A stretch of DNA of 32,748 bases from an uncultured Prevotellaceae bacterium (GTDB lineage: Bacteria > Bacteroidota > Bacteroidia > Bacteroidales > Bacteroidaceae). Location: NCBI GenBank assembly GCA_937877605.1, contig CALFJA010000005.1, forward strand, positions 1 to 32,748, in the 5' to 3' direction. The notes under the pieces were generated by a model. That model did not search any database, was not told where the DNA came from, and worked only from the letters and a program-made list of their open reading frames with translations. Shown in pieces: positions 1 to 8,900 of the stretch (position 1 is the first letter of the stretch; every line of letters starts with the position of its first letter). The translations under genes were made by a program, and so were the position numbers.

Positions 1-2739
1 GTCATAGTCTGTAGCCGGGTCGAAGGTTGACTTCGGCAGGGCGTAGATGGACAGGAAGTTCACGAACTGGGTGTCGTAGTTGCCATGGTCGCCGTCTGCC
101 TTGCTGTAGGCGTTGATGTTCAGTGCGCCCGAAGCGTTGACAAGTGAAACGGGAGCGACATCGTCCTCAGCGTAGAAAGCATCCTGGAAGTTCTTGTCCC
201 ATACGAAGGCCATGCGCTGGCCCTGCACCAGGTGAACGGTCTGCTCGGTGGTCTCGGTGTCGTCGCCGCCGTAATAGCGGTAACTGTTGTCGGCAGCGTG
301 GCGTACGAATATCAAGGCATGGTCGGTCTGCAACGCTGGATGTTCGCTCGACCATGCGGCAGAGCTTGCTGCAGAGTCGTCAGCATTAGAAGAAGCTACA
401 GCATGAGTTGCATCGGTGCTCACGGCAGGTCCCATCAGGAAGAGCTGCTTGTTGAATACAATATTATAGGTAGAGGTAGTCTCGTTCATTGAGAAAGTGT
501 ACGACTTGTAGTCGTCACTCACCTGCGGGTTCAACGCCTGCTGAGTGTCGTCAGAATCGCTTTTGCGAGAGAACAGACCTCCGCGACGGGCAGTACCGTC
601 AAGACCGCTGTTGTCGGTTCCGTTGTACCACTGAACCTGTGGACGAATGGCCTGTTTCCAGTTGGTCACCATCGTGCCGTCGTCGGGCCATTCGGTGTTA
701 TCGGTAATAATGTTTGACGATGGGAAGATGGCAAGATACAAATTCTTCCATCCTTCGGCCGGACGCTCAACCGTTACACGGTAAACCAAAGAGTCGGCAC
801 CGGCAATTTCAGAGGTATACTGCAAACCATCTTTATAATAATACTTCGACATTTTACGACGGAAGTCAGGATTCCATGGCTGCAGACTGACACTGGCATC
901 AGCATTACCGAAGTTACCAATCAGGTAATAACCATCTTCGTTCACAACCTGTTTGCCGCAGTAGTTGCCTTCCGGGTTTATCAGAATGGCCACCTCGGCA
1001 TCGTTGCCATCGTTAGTGTAATTATTGTTGAAGAACACTGTGAACGATTCGCTGTCTGCATAGTTCTTTGTGTGCATGAATTTGGCAGGGATAGCATCGC
1101 CCGCTGCTGTTGCTTGCACGCCATAAGTCTGATAGATAACACCTTCACCCTTGTTGTTGTGGTCGATGTCAGAACATCCCAACTCGTAGTTTTGGTCTGT
1201 CGAATAAGGGCAATATTTAGTTCCATCGGTTGACTCAATGTACCAATGCAAGGCTGTGTAAGTGGTGTTTTGAGAGTTATGCTGGGCATCCATAAGGAAG
1301 TCTTGCACATGGAATGTGTAGAACTGAGCACTGTTTGGACCGCCGTTACGATTACGAGATGGCGACAAACGGAAGCATTCCCACTTCTCATTGTTCGACA
1401 GCTCACTTACAAAATAATAACCATCGGCCAGCGATGTGTCGACAGAAGCCGAGAATGTTCCAGCCAAAGGATTGATGACAAAGGTCCAACAACCTGCCAC
1501 GGCAATTGAAAGATTTGCAGTTGCAGAGCCACTCCAAGTCTTGTCGGTCACACCTGTGCCAATTGGATCGGTGTAGGTAAACCAAGAATCAGAATATGCA
1601 TTGTAGAATTTCACTTCATCACCAGCCAGCAGATCTTGCGTAATGGTGAATGTTCCATCGCCGTTATCTGTAAATGACACACCAGCTGACCAATTATCAA
1701 CTCCTTTGAACGTTCCTTTCAGCCACCATTCATCAACAACCGAGTTGCAAACAATGTTGGCAATCAGCGTGTTTTTATTCACCGTGATGGTGTAATTGCC
1801 TGGAATCTTCACAAGGAAATTCTTTCCTGTAGATTCTTCCAATTCAACATCACTGTAGTTCTGCCCTTCAATCCAGAATTTCTGAACTTCATTGGCTGCA
1901 GGAATCGTTGCAGCAATCCACGTTTCATTCTCATCTTTAAACCCAAACTCCTCGTTCAGCGAGAAGTCGGCAGTGTATGTGAATGTAGGATCAGTCCCAG
2001 TGAATTGATCTTCACCAAAAGTCCAACTGTTTCTGGTTCCAACCAAATACAAAGCCGGGTCCGCCGCCGGAGCTTCAATTGTCAGTTTGCGAGTGAGTGC
2101 ATCGTAGGTGAAAGTATATTCGCCTGAAGAAATAGTACTTCCAACATCACCATTATCTGTAAAGTTGTATGTATTTCCTTCAGAAACAGTGGTGTTGTTG
2201 CTTGCCCAACGGTGATTGTTAAAAGGAGACCAATCCACAAATATTCCTGTATCAACTAAAGCAAATTTACCATTAATCGTTCCAGTCCAAGTGTAGGTTG
2301 AGCCATTGCGCGTCATAGCTTCTGTCGGAGCAGATCCCCAACCATAAGTGTCACCAATAAGATATAAGTCTGCATCTGGTACAGGTACACGGACAGGAGT
2401 TCCAGAAGTTAAGTCAAAGGCGACATCGCCTATGTTATTGGTTTGATCACCGCCGATTTTATTGTTCCAACCACTATCTTTGGCAAAAAGGAAACTATAG
2501 TTGGTGGTAGAAGATTCAACGGTTAATGTTTTTTTGTACCATGTTACTCCGCTTGAATCAGTCCATGACGTCATCGCTACGGGTGTGGAGGTAGTTGTTC
2601 CGCCACTTCCTGTGTTCCAAACATGAATGTAAGGCGTCGCAGAATACTTGGCATATACTGTTACATCTGCGGCATTTGCAGGGGAGAACCACACTGCAAA
2701 CGCCATCAGAAAAAGTATTAACAATTGTTTAGTTTTCAT
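1..2739 (-). CDS. Large secreted protein, possible carbohydrate-binding repeats (C-terminus cut by window edge)
   Basis: An open frame of 913 codons runs off the left edge without a stop. It begins with a lipobox-less signal peptide (MKTKQLLILFLMAFAVWF..ANA, about residues 1-23). Several beta-sandwich-like repeats follow, opening with LYLIGD near residue 125, LYLVGT near 231 and WWLKGT near 338. These recall the SusE/SusF-type outer-membrane starch-binding repeats, but that is inference from motif style only. From about residue 440 onward (YYFVSELSN) it is clearly paralogous to the 885-residue protein upstream; shared blocks include YYYKDGLQYTS, DSLVYRVTV, QTVHLV.GQR.AFVWDKNF and FYAEDDV. It starts 33 bp after the 65-codon gene, so the three are probably one operon. 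It is likely exported to the cell surface. Substrate unknown. Confidence 0.85.
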   Translation of the reverse strand, partial: MKTKQLLILFLMAFAVWFSPANAADVTVYAKYSATPYIHVWNTGSGGTTTSTPVAMTSWTDSSGVTWYKKTLTVESSTTNYSFLFAKDSGWNNKIGGDQTNNIGDVAFDLTSGTPVRVPVPDADLYLIGDTYGWGSAPTEAMTRNGSTYTWTGTINGKFALVDTGIFVDWSPFNNHRWASNNTTVSEGNTYNFTDNGDVGSTISSGEYTFTYDALTRKLTIEAPAADPALYLVGTRNSWTFGEDQFTGTDPTFTYTADFSLNEEFGFKDENETWIAATIPAANEVQKFWIEGQNYSDVELEESTGKNFLVKIPGNYTITVNKNTLIANIVCNSVVDEWWLKGTFKGVDNWSAGVSFTDNGDGTFTITQDLLAGDEVKFYNAYSDSWFTYTDPIGTGVTDKTWSGSATANLSIAVAGCWTFVINPLAGTFSASVDTSLADGYYFVSELSNNEKWECFRLSPSRNRNGGPNSAQFYTFHVQDFLMDAQHNSQNTTYTALHWYIESTDGTKYCPYSTDQNYELGCSDIDHNNKGEGVIYQTYGVQATAAGDAIPAKFMHTKNYADSESFTVFFNNNYTNDGNDAEVAILINPEGNYCGKQVVNEDGYYLIGNFGNADASVSLQPWNPDFRRKMSKYYYKDGLQYTSEIAGADSLVYRVTVERPAEGWKNLYLAIFPSSNIITDNTEWPDDGTMVTNWKQAIRPQVQWYNGTDNSGLDGTARRGGLFSRKSDSDDTQQALNPQVSDDYKSYTFSMNETTSTYNIVFNKQLFLMGPAVSTDATHAVASSNADDSAASSAAWSSEHPALQTDHALIFVRHAADNSYRYYGGDDTETTEQTVHLVQGQRMAFVWDKNFQDAFYAEDDVAPVSLVNASGALNINAYSKADGDHGNYDTQFVNFLSIYALPKSTFDPATDYD

Positions 2740-2771
2740 TCTTTTATTTTTTACTTTATTCATAATGGGTG

Positions 2772-2969
2772 CTATTCGAAGTCGTCATGAAGCCTGTGAG
2801 AACGAATGCCGCCGTAGTTGCGGTCCACCTCGTCAATCCATTGTTCGTCGTCAAAGTTTCTGCGCGGAGCCAGGGAAGACCCCGGATCGATGGCGTCGGA
2901 GTGTACACCGACTAAGAGTTCGTTAACCAAATGAGTTATTACAATCGCTGGTTTGATATATTTCTTCAT
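2772..2969 (-). CDS. Small 65-residue protein, MKKYIKP-type, function unknown
   Basis: This short gene sits between the two large secreted paralogues, 15 bp after the stop of the upstream one and 33 bp before the start of the next, all on the same strand. The protein opens MKKYIKPAIVITHL and ends in an acidic tail (DEQWIDEVDRNYGG..HDDFE). That layout, a Lys/Ile/Pro opening, short hydrophobic stretch and Asp/Glu-rich C-terminus, is a common style of small unannotated protein in Prevotella and relatives. There is no clear signal peptidase site, Cys or metal motif. I assign no function. Its position inside a tight gene set supports it being real. Confidence 0.6.
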   Translation of the reverse strand: MKKYIKPAIVITHLVNELLVGVHSDAIDPGSSLAPRRNFDDEQWIDEVDRNYGGIRSHRLHDDFE

Positions 2970-2984
2970 AGCTGTGTCCTCCGA

Positions 2985-5642
2985 TTATTTAACAATGAAT
3001 TTCTTTCCGTTCTTCACATAGATGCCCTTCTGCAGCTGTGTGCCGGTCATGCGGCGGCCGTTCAGGTCGTAAACGGCAGCATTGTCAGTGTCGGTCGAAG
3101 CCACATCGTCAAGATTGCTGATGCCTGTCAGGTCGCTGAAGCGGAAGACGAAGTAGGCACCGTCGCCAAGATAGTTATAAGGCAGTTGGATGTAAGCACT
3201 GTTCAGATTGGCAACATAACCCGATGTGGGATGGAAGAATCCGACGGTGTTCTGTGTTTCACCATTCAACTGCTTGAAACCCAGTACGAAGTTGTCGTAG
3301 GAAGTTCCTTCGTGCACTGCGATGGCTGTACGGGCGGCGATGGCCGGTTTCATGTAGTCGCCAACAGCATATCCCGTTGCTTTTGGATTGGCACCGTAGT
3401 AGGTAATGTAGTTTGATGCCTCGTTGTTGGCTACCAGGATGACAGGTGTGTTGGCCGGAAGCACACGACCCGTGTTCAACGGATACTGTACCAAGGTTAC
3501 ACTACCCTCACCCGGTCCTGGAGATGCGTAATAGCTGCTTACGAAGTACGGGGTAACATCACTCGAGAGTACCACAGCATGGTAGTCGGAGAAGGTACGG
3601 ATGGCCTTGCCGTCGAGCTCAGTACCGCTGTTCTTGGCGTTGGCCACTTTCTTCAGTGGGAGCGAGCGGTCCTTGATTACATAGTATACATACTGCTGTT
3701 CGTCAATCTCCGTGATATAGAGACGGATGTTGTAGTCTCCTGTAGGCAAGTTGAACACGGCACCATCGACGGTGTATTCCTTGTCGCCTGTGATGGCATT
3801 CACATCGTAGTCGATAGCAGGGTTGAAGGTGGCTTTCTCCAGCGAGTAGATGCTCAGGAAGTTTACATACTGTGTGTCGAAGTTACCCTTGTCGCTTTCG
3901 GCCAGTCCATAATTTGCTGTTTCCATTGCAGCGGTAGAAAGGTCAACTGGTTTCACATCGTCTTCGGCATAGAACACATCGGCAAAGTTCTTGTCCCATA
4001 CAAAGGCTAAGCGCTGTCCGTTCACTAAATGGACGGTCTGTTCGGCACTGGAGAGTGTTCCTCCGTTGCCACGATAGCTGTAGCTCTTGTCCGACGGGTC
4101 GAACACCAGTTCGTAGGCATGGGCAGTCTGTGCGCTGGGATAGTCGCTCTTCCATGCGTCAACGGCCACATCGCCGTCCTCGGCAGCACCTTCCGTTCCG
4201 TTAACGGCCGGTCCCATGATGAACAGTTTGTGGTTCATAGTCAGGGTGTAGGTCGATGTTGTGGTGTTCATCGAGAATGTGTAGGAAAGGATATCGTCGG
4301 TCATGTGAGGATTGAAGGCCTGCTGTGTGTCGGCGGCACCATCCTTACGGGTGTAAAGACCGCCGCGGGTGGCAGTGGCATCAAGTCCTTCGTAATAGGC
4401 ATGGTGGTCAGTGTCGACCGTTGCCGGGTCACCAAGGGTGTAGTTCCACTGGGTTTGCGGACGGATGGCCTTGGCATAGTCTTCGGCAGAACCCGACCAA
4501 GAGTCAAGCACGGTCTTCGGGAACACGAGCATATAGAGGCTGCTCCATCCACCTGCCGGCTGGGTAACGGTCACACGGTAAACCAGTGAGTCGGCATCAG
4601 CAATGGCCGATGTATACTGCAGACCATCCTTGTAGTAGTACTTGGTCATGAGTTTGCGGTCATCGGTGGAACTCGGGTCAATCAGGTGAGCAGTATTTGA
4701 GAAGTTACCCACCAGATAGTAAGCACCTGCGTCAGCCCCTGTGCCGAAATAGGTATCGTTCAGCAATGCACAAACAGAGCCGTCGCCATTGTCGTCGAAG
4801 AAGATGGTGATGGACTGTTTGCCCGACTTGTTCTTGGTATGAATAAACTTGTAGGGAGGCGTGGCAGCCGTAGACACGCTGGTGCCGTAGCTTTGATAGA
4901 TGACACCCTTGCCGGAATTATTGTCTGCCATGTCGTAGTCGCCCAGTTCATAGTCGGCAGCGTCGCCGCCGGGATAGAACTTCTTGCCGGTGCTCTTCTG
5001 CTGGATCCAATAGGTTATGGAAGAATTGGCACCCATAACGAAGTCCTGCAGGTGGAACGAGAAGAAGCGTCCGCTGTAGCTCGAGCCGGCAAAGCGGGGA
5101 CGGGACGGTTGCAGGCGGAAGTACTCCAGGCACTGGCTGTTGGTCAGTTCGGGGCTAACGAAATAATAGTCATCGCTCGTCTCGTCATAGGTGGTAATGG
5201 TCGACTCGGTCGGAAGCCATCCTTCGCCACCGTAACTGATTTCCCATTTCGTATCGTTGATGTACGATGCGTAGATGGTAATCTTTCCATGACGGCGTGC
5301 AGACTGCGGAATCTTGAAGGAGTTGGAGTACTCCTCGCGGGCTCCGTAGACTTGCTCGTTGGCGAGTTCGTAGTCGCTGGTGTAGGGACCCCATTCCTTG
5401 CTGTTGTCCGAAACCCAGATACGGAACCAGAAATCACCCTGGATATTCTCTTCAGAGCAGTTGATTTCCAGTTTCCATGCATTGCCGTAGTCGTCGGTTT
5501 TTGTGAAAGAGCGATCGTCGGAACCCCATGAGGCCCCATTGATGTTGTGCTTCAACTTAACCTGCGACCAGGCATTGGCATTGTCAGGCAGCATGAACAA
5601 AAGTGCGCCTAACAAGAACAAAAAAGTAAATTTTCGTTTCAT
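2985..5642 (-). CDS. Large secreted protein with C-terminal sorting segment
   Basis: 885 residues. The N-terminus is a signal peptide (MKRKFTFLFLLGALLFMLPDNANA, cleavage probably after ANA-24). The middle is beta-rich and Asn/Ser/Tyr-rich, and is paralogous along most of its length to the next large gene downstream. The last ~45 residues (GISNLDD..., VYDLNGRRM, LQKGIYVKNGKKFIVK) resemble the C-terminal sorting/secretion segments of Bacteroidetes surface proteins, of the type-IX-secretion style ending in basic residues. That suggests display on or release from the outer membrane. No catalytic motif is recognised. It is first in a probable operon with the 65-codon gene and the second paralogue. 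A candidate promoter lies about 165 bp upstream, leaving a long leader that can fold into a hairpin. Confidence 0.88.
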   Translation of the reverse strand: MKRKFTFLFLLGALLFMLPDNANAWSQVKLKHNINGASWGSDDRSFTKTDDYGNAWKLEINCSEENIQGDFWFRIWVSDNSKEWGPYTSDYELANEQVYGAREEYSNSFKIPQSARRHGKITIYASYINDTKWEISYGGEGWLPTESTITTYDETSDDYYFVSPELTNSQCLEYFRLQPSRPRFAGSSYSGRFFSFHLQDFVMGANSSITYWIQQKSTGKKFYPGGDAADYELGDYDMADNNSGKGVIYQSYGTSVSTAATPPYKFIHTKNKSGKQSITIFFDDNGDGSVCALLNDTYFGTGADAGAYYLVGNFSNTAHLIDPSSTDDRKLMTKYYYKDGLQYTSAIADADSLVYRVTVTQPAGGWSSLYMLVFPKTVLDSWSGSAEDYAKAIRPQTQWNYTLGDPATVDTDHHAYYEGLDATATRGGLYTRKDGAADTQQAFNPHMTDDILSYTFSMNTTTSTYTLTMNHKLFIMGPAVNGTEGAAEDGDVAVDAWKSDYPSAQTAHAYELVFDPSDKSYSYRGNGGTLSSAEQTVHLVNGQRLAFVWDKNFADVFYAEDDVKPVDLSTAAMETANYGLAESDKGNFDTQYVNFLSIYSLEKATFNPAIDYDVNAITGDKEYTVDGAVFNLPTGDYNIRLYITEIDEQQYVYYVIKDRSLPLKKVANAKNSGTELDGKAIRTFSDYHAVVLSSDVTPYFVSSYYASPGPGEGSVTLVQYPLNTGRVLPANTPVILVANNEASNYITYYGANPKATGYAVGDYMKPAIAARTAIAVHEGTSYDNFVLGFKQLNGETQNTVGFFHPTSGYVANLNSAYIQLPYNYLGDGAYFVFRFSDLTGISNLDDVASTDTDNAAVYDLNGRRMTGTQLQKGIYVKNGKKFIVK

Positions 5643-6019
5643 GTGAATTAAGTTGTTAGTTATAATTATTTGTTAGTTGATAGTATCGTCCAATTGTTTC
5701 CGCATTGGGACGGGAAACATGGAAAGCCCTGCTTTACAAGGCCTCTACAGCCTCCACCCCTACTTGGCTTTTAGCATTGCATTTAAATATTTTAATATTT
5801 AGGCTGTACAAAAATAGTTAAATCCGTGCAGTCCGACCGCATATTTATAATGCAAATTATGAAACCTTTTGCGCAATGGTTTGCATAAATACCTGCATAT
5901 CACCTTGCCTTCCCCAACAAGATTTTTCGTTTTGTCATGAGGCAAGGGAGGAAGGCGCAATGACTATGTTAGGGAACTATATAAAAAGAATCAAGAAACT
6001 GTTTTTATTTCATTGGCTA
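5643..6019. other. Intergenic leader region of the secreted-protein operon
   Basis: 377 bp without a supported gene. It holds a candidate minus-strand promoter at 5809-5816 and an AT-rich stretch at 5781-5800. On the minus strand it also holds a leader hairpin (TGTTTCC / GGAAACA arms within about 5687-5722). A plus-strand open frame covering 5876-6262 is antisense to the F5/8C remnant and is not credible as a gene. Confidence 0.5.
5809..5816 (-). promoter_or_regulatory. Candidate -7 box of the secreted-protein operon
   Basis: The minus strand reads TATTTTTG, a match to the Bacteroidetes TAnnTTTG element. No good -33 TTTG sits at the usual distance. If used, transcription starts near 5805, giving a leader of about 160 nt before the ATG at 5642. 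Confidence 0.35.
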
Positions 6020-6344
6020 TCAGTTAAATATAAATATAGCAAACTCCTTTATTCCTCCAACTTTGTTTCTGTCGGTATATGGCAGCAAATCCAGCCTGGA
6101 AGCAGTCTGCTCCTTCCCCATGTCAATGACCAAAGTCTGTGGCGTTTCCGCATCTGGCAGACCAGACCAGTAGGTGCTTTCCTGGAGGTCGAAGACTTTC
6201 TCGCCCGTATGGTTGGCCGTTCCGGTCCTCACTGCTCACATAGCGCACCTTCCCTACGGTGAAAGACCCAACTACCTTGGCATCTGCCGGTATCACAGAC
6301 AGCAGCGAAAGAACCGTCAGGACAATAGTGAGATATTTTTTCAT
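6020..6344 (-). pseudogene. Frameshifted remnant of a secreted F5/8-type (discoidin-like) domain protein
   Basis: Two overlapping frames make one recognisable protein. The first starts at 6344 with a signal peptide (MKKYLTIVLTVLSLLSVIPADA) and reads through KVRYVSSEDRNG. The next frame then continues TANHTGEKVFDLQESTYWSG, TLVIDMGKEQTASRLDLLPY and IKEFAIFIFN before a stop at 6020. The joined sequence has the order expected of an F5/8 type C carbohydrate-binding domain: the TA..AFD-like turn, a tryptophan, LVIDMG and IKEF. The crossing point is near 6205-6235. The domain also stops short of its usual end, so both a frameshift and a truncation are present. It lies 37 bp downstream of the nucleotidyltransferase gene on the same strand. 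It could be a recently decayed gene or contain a sequence error, but the short C-terminus favours decay. Confidence 0.65.
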
Positions 6345-6381
6345 GATGACGGGATTGTATAGAATATAAGAAAGGAAAAGA

Positions 6382-7110
6382 CTACAACGACATTAGGAAC
6401 TGTTCTGCCTCTTGCAGGGTGTCCAGTTTTCCCACATCCATCAGGCGCAGGCCGGGCATGGGCTGTGCCTTTATGCATGCGGAGGCACATTCGTTCAGGT
6501 AGAAATCGATAATGGGGAACCGCTCAGGATAGGTATCCATTCGTCGCATTAGTCCTGTCGAAAGCACATGAATTCCACTGAAGGCATAGCGCTGCGATGC
6601 CCTTGGCTGCAGTTTCTGCGGACCGCGCACCTCACCAGTCGCGAGATTGGTCCACCCCACCAGTCGGTTGTCGTCGTCAAACAACAGATAGCGCTGCGTC
6701 CGACGGTCGCTGACAAGGAGCAACGCATCGGCATCGGTCGCATTGGCGTAGAGTTGACGGAGGTCGATGTTGCTCAGGATATCTACATTGTGTATCAGCA
6801 CCGGACTGTCAGCATCGAACAGCGGCATGGCCTTTCGTATGGCTCCGCCCGTTTCCAGCAGTTGTTCGCGCTCGTTGCTGACGGCAATGTCGAGACCGAA
6901 ACGGCCGTGTCGGTCAAGATAGTCAATGATTTGGTCGGCAAAATGGTGCACATTCACCACGACACGGTCAAACCCTGCGTCTGCCAGTCGGTGCACGACA
7001 TGCCAGAGCAAGGGCTTTCCGGCGACGGGAACGAGTGCCTTGGGCATGGTGTCGGTCAAAGGCTTGAGCCGCGTGCCGAGCCCAGCGGCAAAAATCATGG
7101 CTTGTTTCAT
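6382..7110 (-). CDS. Sugar-1-phosphate nucleotidyltransferase, MurU-like
   Basis: 242 residues. The N-terminal signature MIFAAGLGTRLKPLTDTMPK followed by ALVPVAGKPL is the nucleotide-binding loop of NTP-sugar transferases. The metal-binding Asp is in VLIHNVDILSN. Size and form match the short single-domain MurNAc-1-phosphate uridylyltransferase (MurU) group rather than the long GlmU or GalU types. Its ATG overlaps the stop of the kinase/RapZ-C gene by four bases (ATGA), so the two are translationally coupled. In the known MurNAc recycling route, AmgK phosphorylates the anomeric hydroxyl of MurNAc and MurU makes UDP-MurNAc. By context this pair probably does the same or serves a related aminosugar. 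The sugar specificity is inferred. Confidence 0.8.
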   Translation of the reverse strand: MKQAMIFAAGLGTRLKPLTDTMPKALVPVAGKPLLWHVVHRLADAGFDRVVVNVHHFADQIIDYLDRHGRFGLDIAVSNEREQLLETGGAIRKAMPLFDADSPVLIHNVDILSNIDLRQLYANATDADALLLVSDRRTQRYLLFDDDNRLVGWTNLATGEVRGPQKLQPRASQRYAFSGIHVLSTGLMRRMDTYPERFPIIDFYLNECASACIKAQPMPGLRLMDVGKLDTLQEAEQFLMSL

Positions 7111-8621
7111 GGGGCTGATGGTGGAAGATGGAAGGTGGAAAGAGGAAGGAGGAGTTGTTCCACTCCCTGCTCACGGTGAATCAAATGCACCTTGACATTG
7201 TATTTTCTGTGCAGGTGTTCGGCCAGATGCTGTGCACAGTAGACCGAACGGTGCTGTCCACCTGTGCATCCGAACGAAATCATCAGGTGGGTGAATCCTC
7301 GCCGGATAAAGCGTTGCACATGGTGTTCCGCAAGTGGATAGACCGAATGGAGGAAGGTGAGAATCTCCCCGTCCTGCTCCAAGAAGTCGATGACGGGTTG
7401 GTTCAACCCCGTCAGTTGTTTGAAGGGTTCGTATCTTCCGGGGTTGTGTGTCGCGCGGCAGTCGAACACATAGCCCCCCCCGTTGCCGCTTTCGTCGGCT
7501 GGAATGCCTTTCTTGAATGAAAAACTGCAGACCGTAACGGTCAATGTGGAGGTATCGGCGGGCGTTTCTTCTTCCGGAACTGTCACCTGACTTTCTTCCG
7601 AATCTAACTTGCCTGTGCCCTGTTGGCAGACAATGCCATGAAGAGTGCCCTCTAAATGGGGATAGGGCTGGAACACACCGGCGGCCAGCAGTTGCGAAAG
7701 ATTGTCGAGCGCCGGCGGTATGCTGTCGATGAAATGCTGCTTGCGCTCGTACAACCCACGGAAACCGTAGGCTCCCAACACCTGCAGGGTGCGGAACGCC
7801 ACAAACAGATGGAGGTTCTGCACAAACTCGGCTACAGGGGGCAACTGGGTCAGTTTGCCCAGTTCTTCATAATATATATTTATAAGGTGTTGGCGTAATG
7901 CCGGTGAGAAGCGTGCCGATGCCTGCCAGAGAAACGACGCCAGGTCGTAGTAGCAGGGGCCGCGGCGACCGCCCTGGTAGTCAATCAGCCAGGGATTTCC
8001 GGCTGCGTCGAGCATGATGTTGCGCGACTGGAAATCGCGGTACATGAAAGTTTCAGCAGGGAACGAGAGTAACCGATCGGCCATCCGGTTGAAGTCTGCT
8101 TCCAGACGGGACTCATGGAAATCAACATCCAAGGGTTTCAGAAAACAGTATTTGAAGTAGTTGAAGTCGAACATGATGCTCTCCCGGTCGAAACTGGGCT
8201 TAGGGTAGCATTTGCTCCAGTCCAGTTCCTTTGCGCCTTCCACCTGCACATGCGGCAGCAGCCTGAGAGTGCGTTCCAGCAGTTCCACTTCGGCGGGCGA
8301 GTAGTCGCCTCCCTTACGGCGTCCGTCCCCGATGGCATCGAAGAGCGAGCGGGTGCCGAGGTCGGACAGCAAGTAGCGGCGCTCGTCGTTGCTGGTTGCC
8401 AGCAAGCGTGGCACGGGAAGACCGAGCGATGCAAAATGGAGAGTAAGCACAATGAAGGCCTGGTTCTCCTCCACGCTGGTTCCCACCACGCCTATCACGG
8501 ACTGTCCCTGGTGGTCGGTGTAGCGCACATACATACGATTGCTGCCCGCTGCCGTCAGTGGCTCGACATCGAAGAGTTCCTGGCCGCTCCATTCCCTGTA
8601 GAGCTGATTGAGTTGTTCCAT
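7107..8621 (-). CDS. Aminosugar kinase (APH/AmgK-like) fused to a RapZ C-terminal domain
   Basis: About 504 residues from the ATG at 8621; an in-frame ATG at 8654 would add 11 residues but overlap the upstream gene. Residues ~1-320 form an aminoglycoside-phosphotransferase-like kinase. Visible are a Gly/Ser loop (AAGSNRMYVRY), the catalytic Asp and Asn in MYRDFQSRNIML, the metal Asp in WLIDYQGG, and YYDLASFLW. A linker rich in Glu and Thr leads to residues ~365-490, which match the C-terminal domain of RapZ (VFDCRATHNPGRYEPF, LTGLNQPVIDFL, FGCTGGQHRSVYCAQ, HRE). In E. coli RapZ this domain senses glucosamine-6-phosphate; the N-terminal P-loop half is absent here. The downstream coupled gene is MurU-like, so a cell-wall aminosugar salvage kinase with a built-in metabolite sensor is the simplest reading. 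Confidence 0.82.
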   Translation of the reverse strand: MEQLNQLYREWSGQELFDVEPLTAAGSNRMYVRYTDHQGQSVIGVVGTSVEENQAFIVLTLHFASLGLPVPRLLATSNDERRYLLSDLGTRSLFDAIGDGRRKGGDYSPAEVELLERTLRLLPHVQVEGAKELDWSKCYPKPSFDRESIMFDFNYFKYCFLKPLDVDFHESRLEADFNRMADRLLSFPAETFMYRDFQSRNIMLDAAGNPWLIDYQGGRRGPCYYDLASFLWQASARFSPALRQHLINIYYEELGKLTQLPPVAEFVQNLHLFVAFRTLQVLGAYGFRGLYERKQHFIDSIPPALDNLSQLLAAGVFQPYPHLEGTLHGIVCQQGTGKLDSEESQVTVPEEETPADTSTLTVTVCSFSFKKGIPADESGNGGGYVFDCRATHNPGRYEPFKQLTGLNQPVIDFLEQDGEILTFLHSVYPLAEHHVQRFIRRGFTHLMISFGCTGGQHRSVYCAQHLAEHLHRKYNVKVHLIHREQGVEQLLLPLSTFHLPPSAP

Positions 8622-8640
8622 AGCGGTTGTGGTGTTTGCG

Positions 8641-8811
8641 TTATTCTTCGTCACGGTTGTTGCGGCGACGCTCGTAGACGGCCAGCAGCTGGTCGATGAG
8701 CAGCAGGAGCATGAAGATGCCCAACGACATGAGGAACGACTTGGTCAGGAAGAGCAGCCCGGCAGCCACGATGATGTAGACAAGGAACTGTAGCCAATTG
8801 AAGTTTTTCAT
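8641..8811 (-). CDS. Small membrane protein, first gene of the aminosugar operon
   Basis: 56 residues from the ATG at 8811 (MKNFNWLQFLVYIIVAAG); an ATG four codons earlier at 8823 is possible. The protein is mostly one long or two short membrane segments (FLVYIIVAAGLLFLTKSFLMSLGIFMLLLLI) and ends in a charged tail (YERRRNNRDEE). It ends about 20 bp before the preferred kinase start. A Bacteroidetes promoter with both boxes ends ~28 bp upstream of the 8811 start, which supports both the gene and that start. Function unknown. Confidence 0.6.
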   Translation of the reverse strand: MKNFNWLQFLVYIIVAAGLLFLTKSFLMSLGIFMLLLLIDQLLAVYERRRNNRDEE

Positions 8812-8838
8812 CTGTTTTCCCAATATTGTTACTGCTCA

Positions 8839-8868
8839 CAAAGTTACACTTTTCCACAGAAAAACAAA
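8839..8868 (-). promoter_or_regulatory. Promoter of the small membrane protein/kinase operon
   Basis: The minus strand has TTTG (8868-8865), an 18-bp gap, then TAACTTTG (8846-8839), fitting the Bacteroidetes consensus. Expected start of transcription is near 8835. Confidence 0.5.
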
Positions 8869-8900
8869 GCACTACCGTAAAAATCTTCGCTGCAGTACCG

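Noticed and set aside
5876..6262. 128-codon plus-strand frame
   Set aside because: Antisense to the F5/8C remnant, which is recognisable; the plus-strand product is not.
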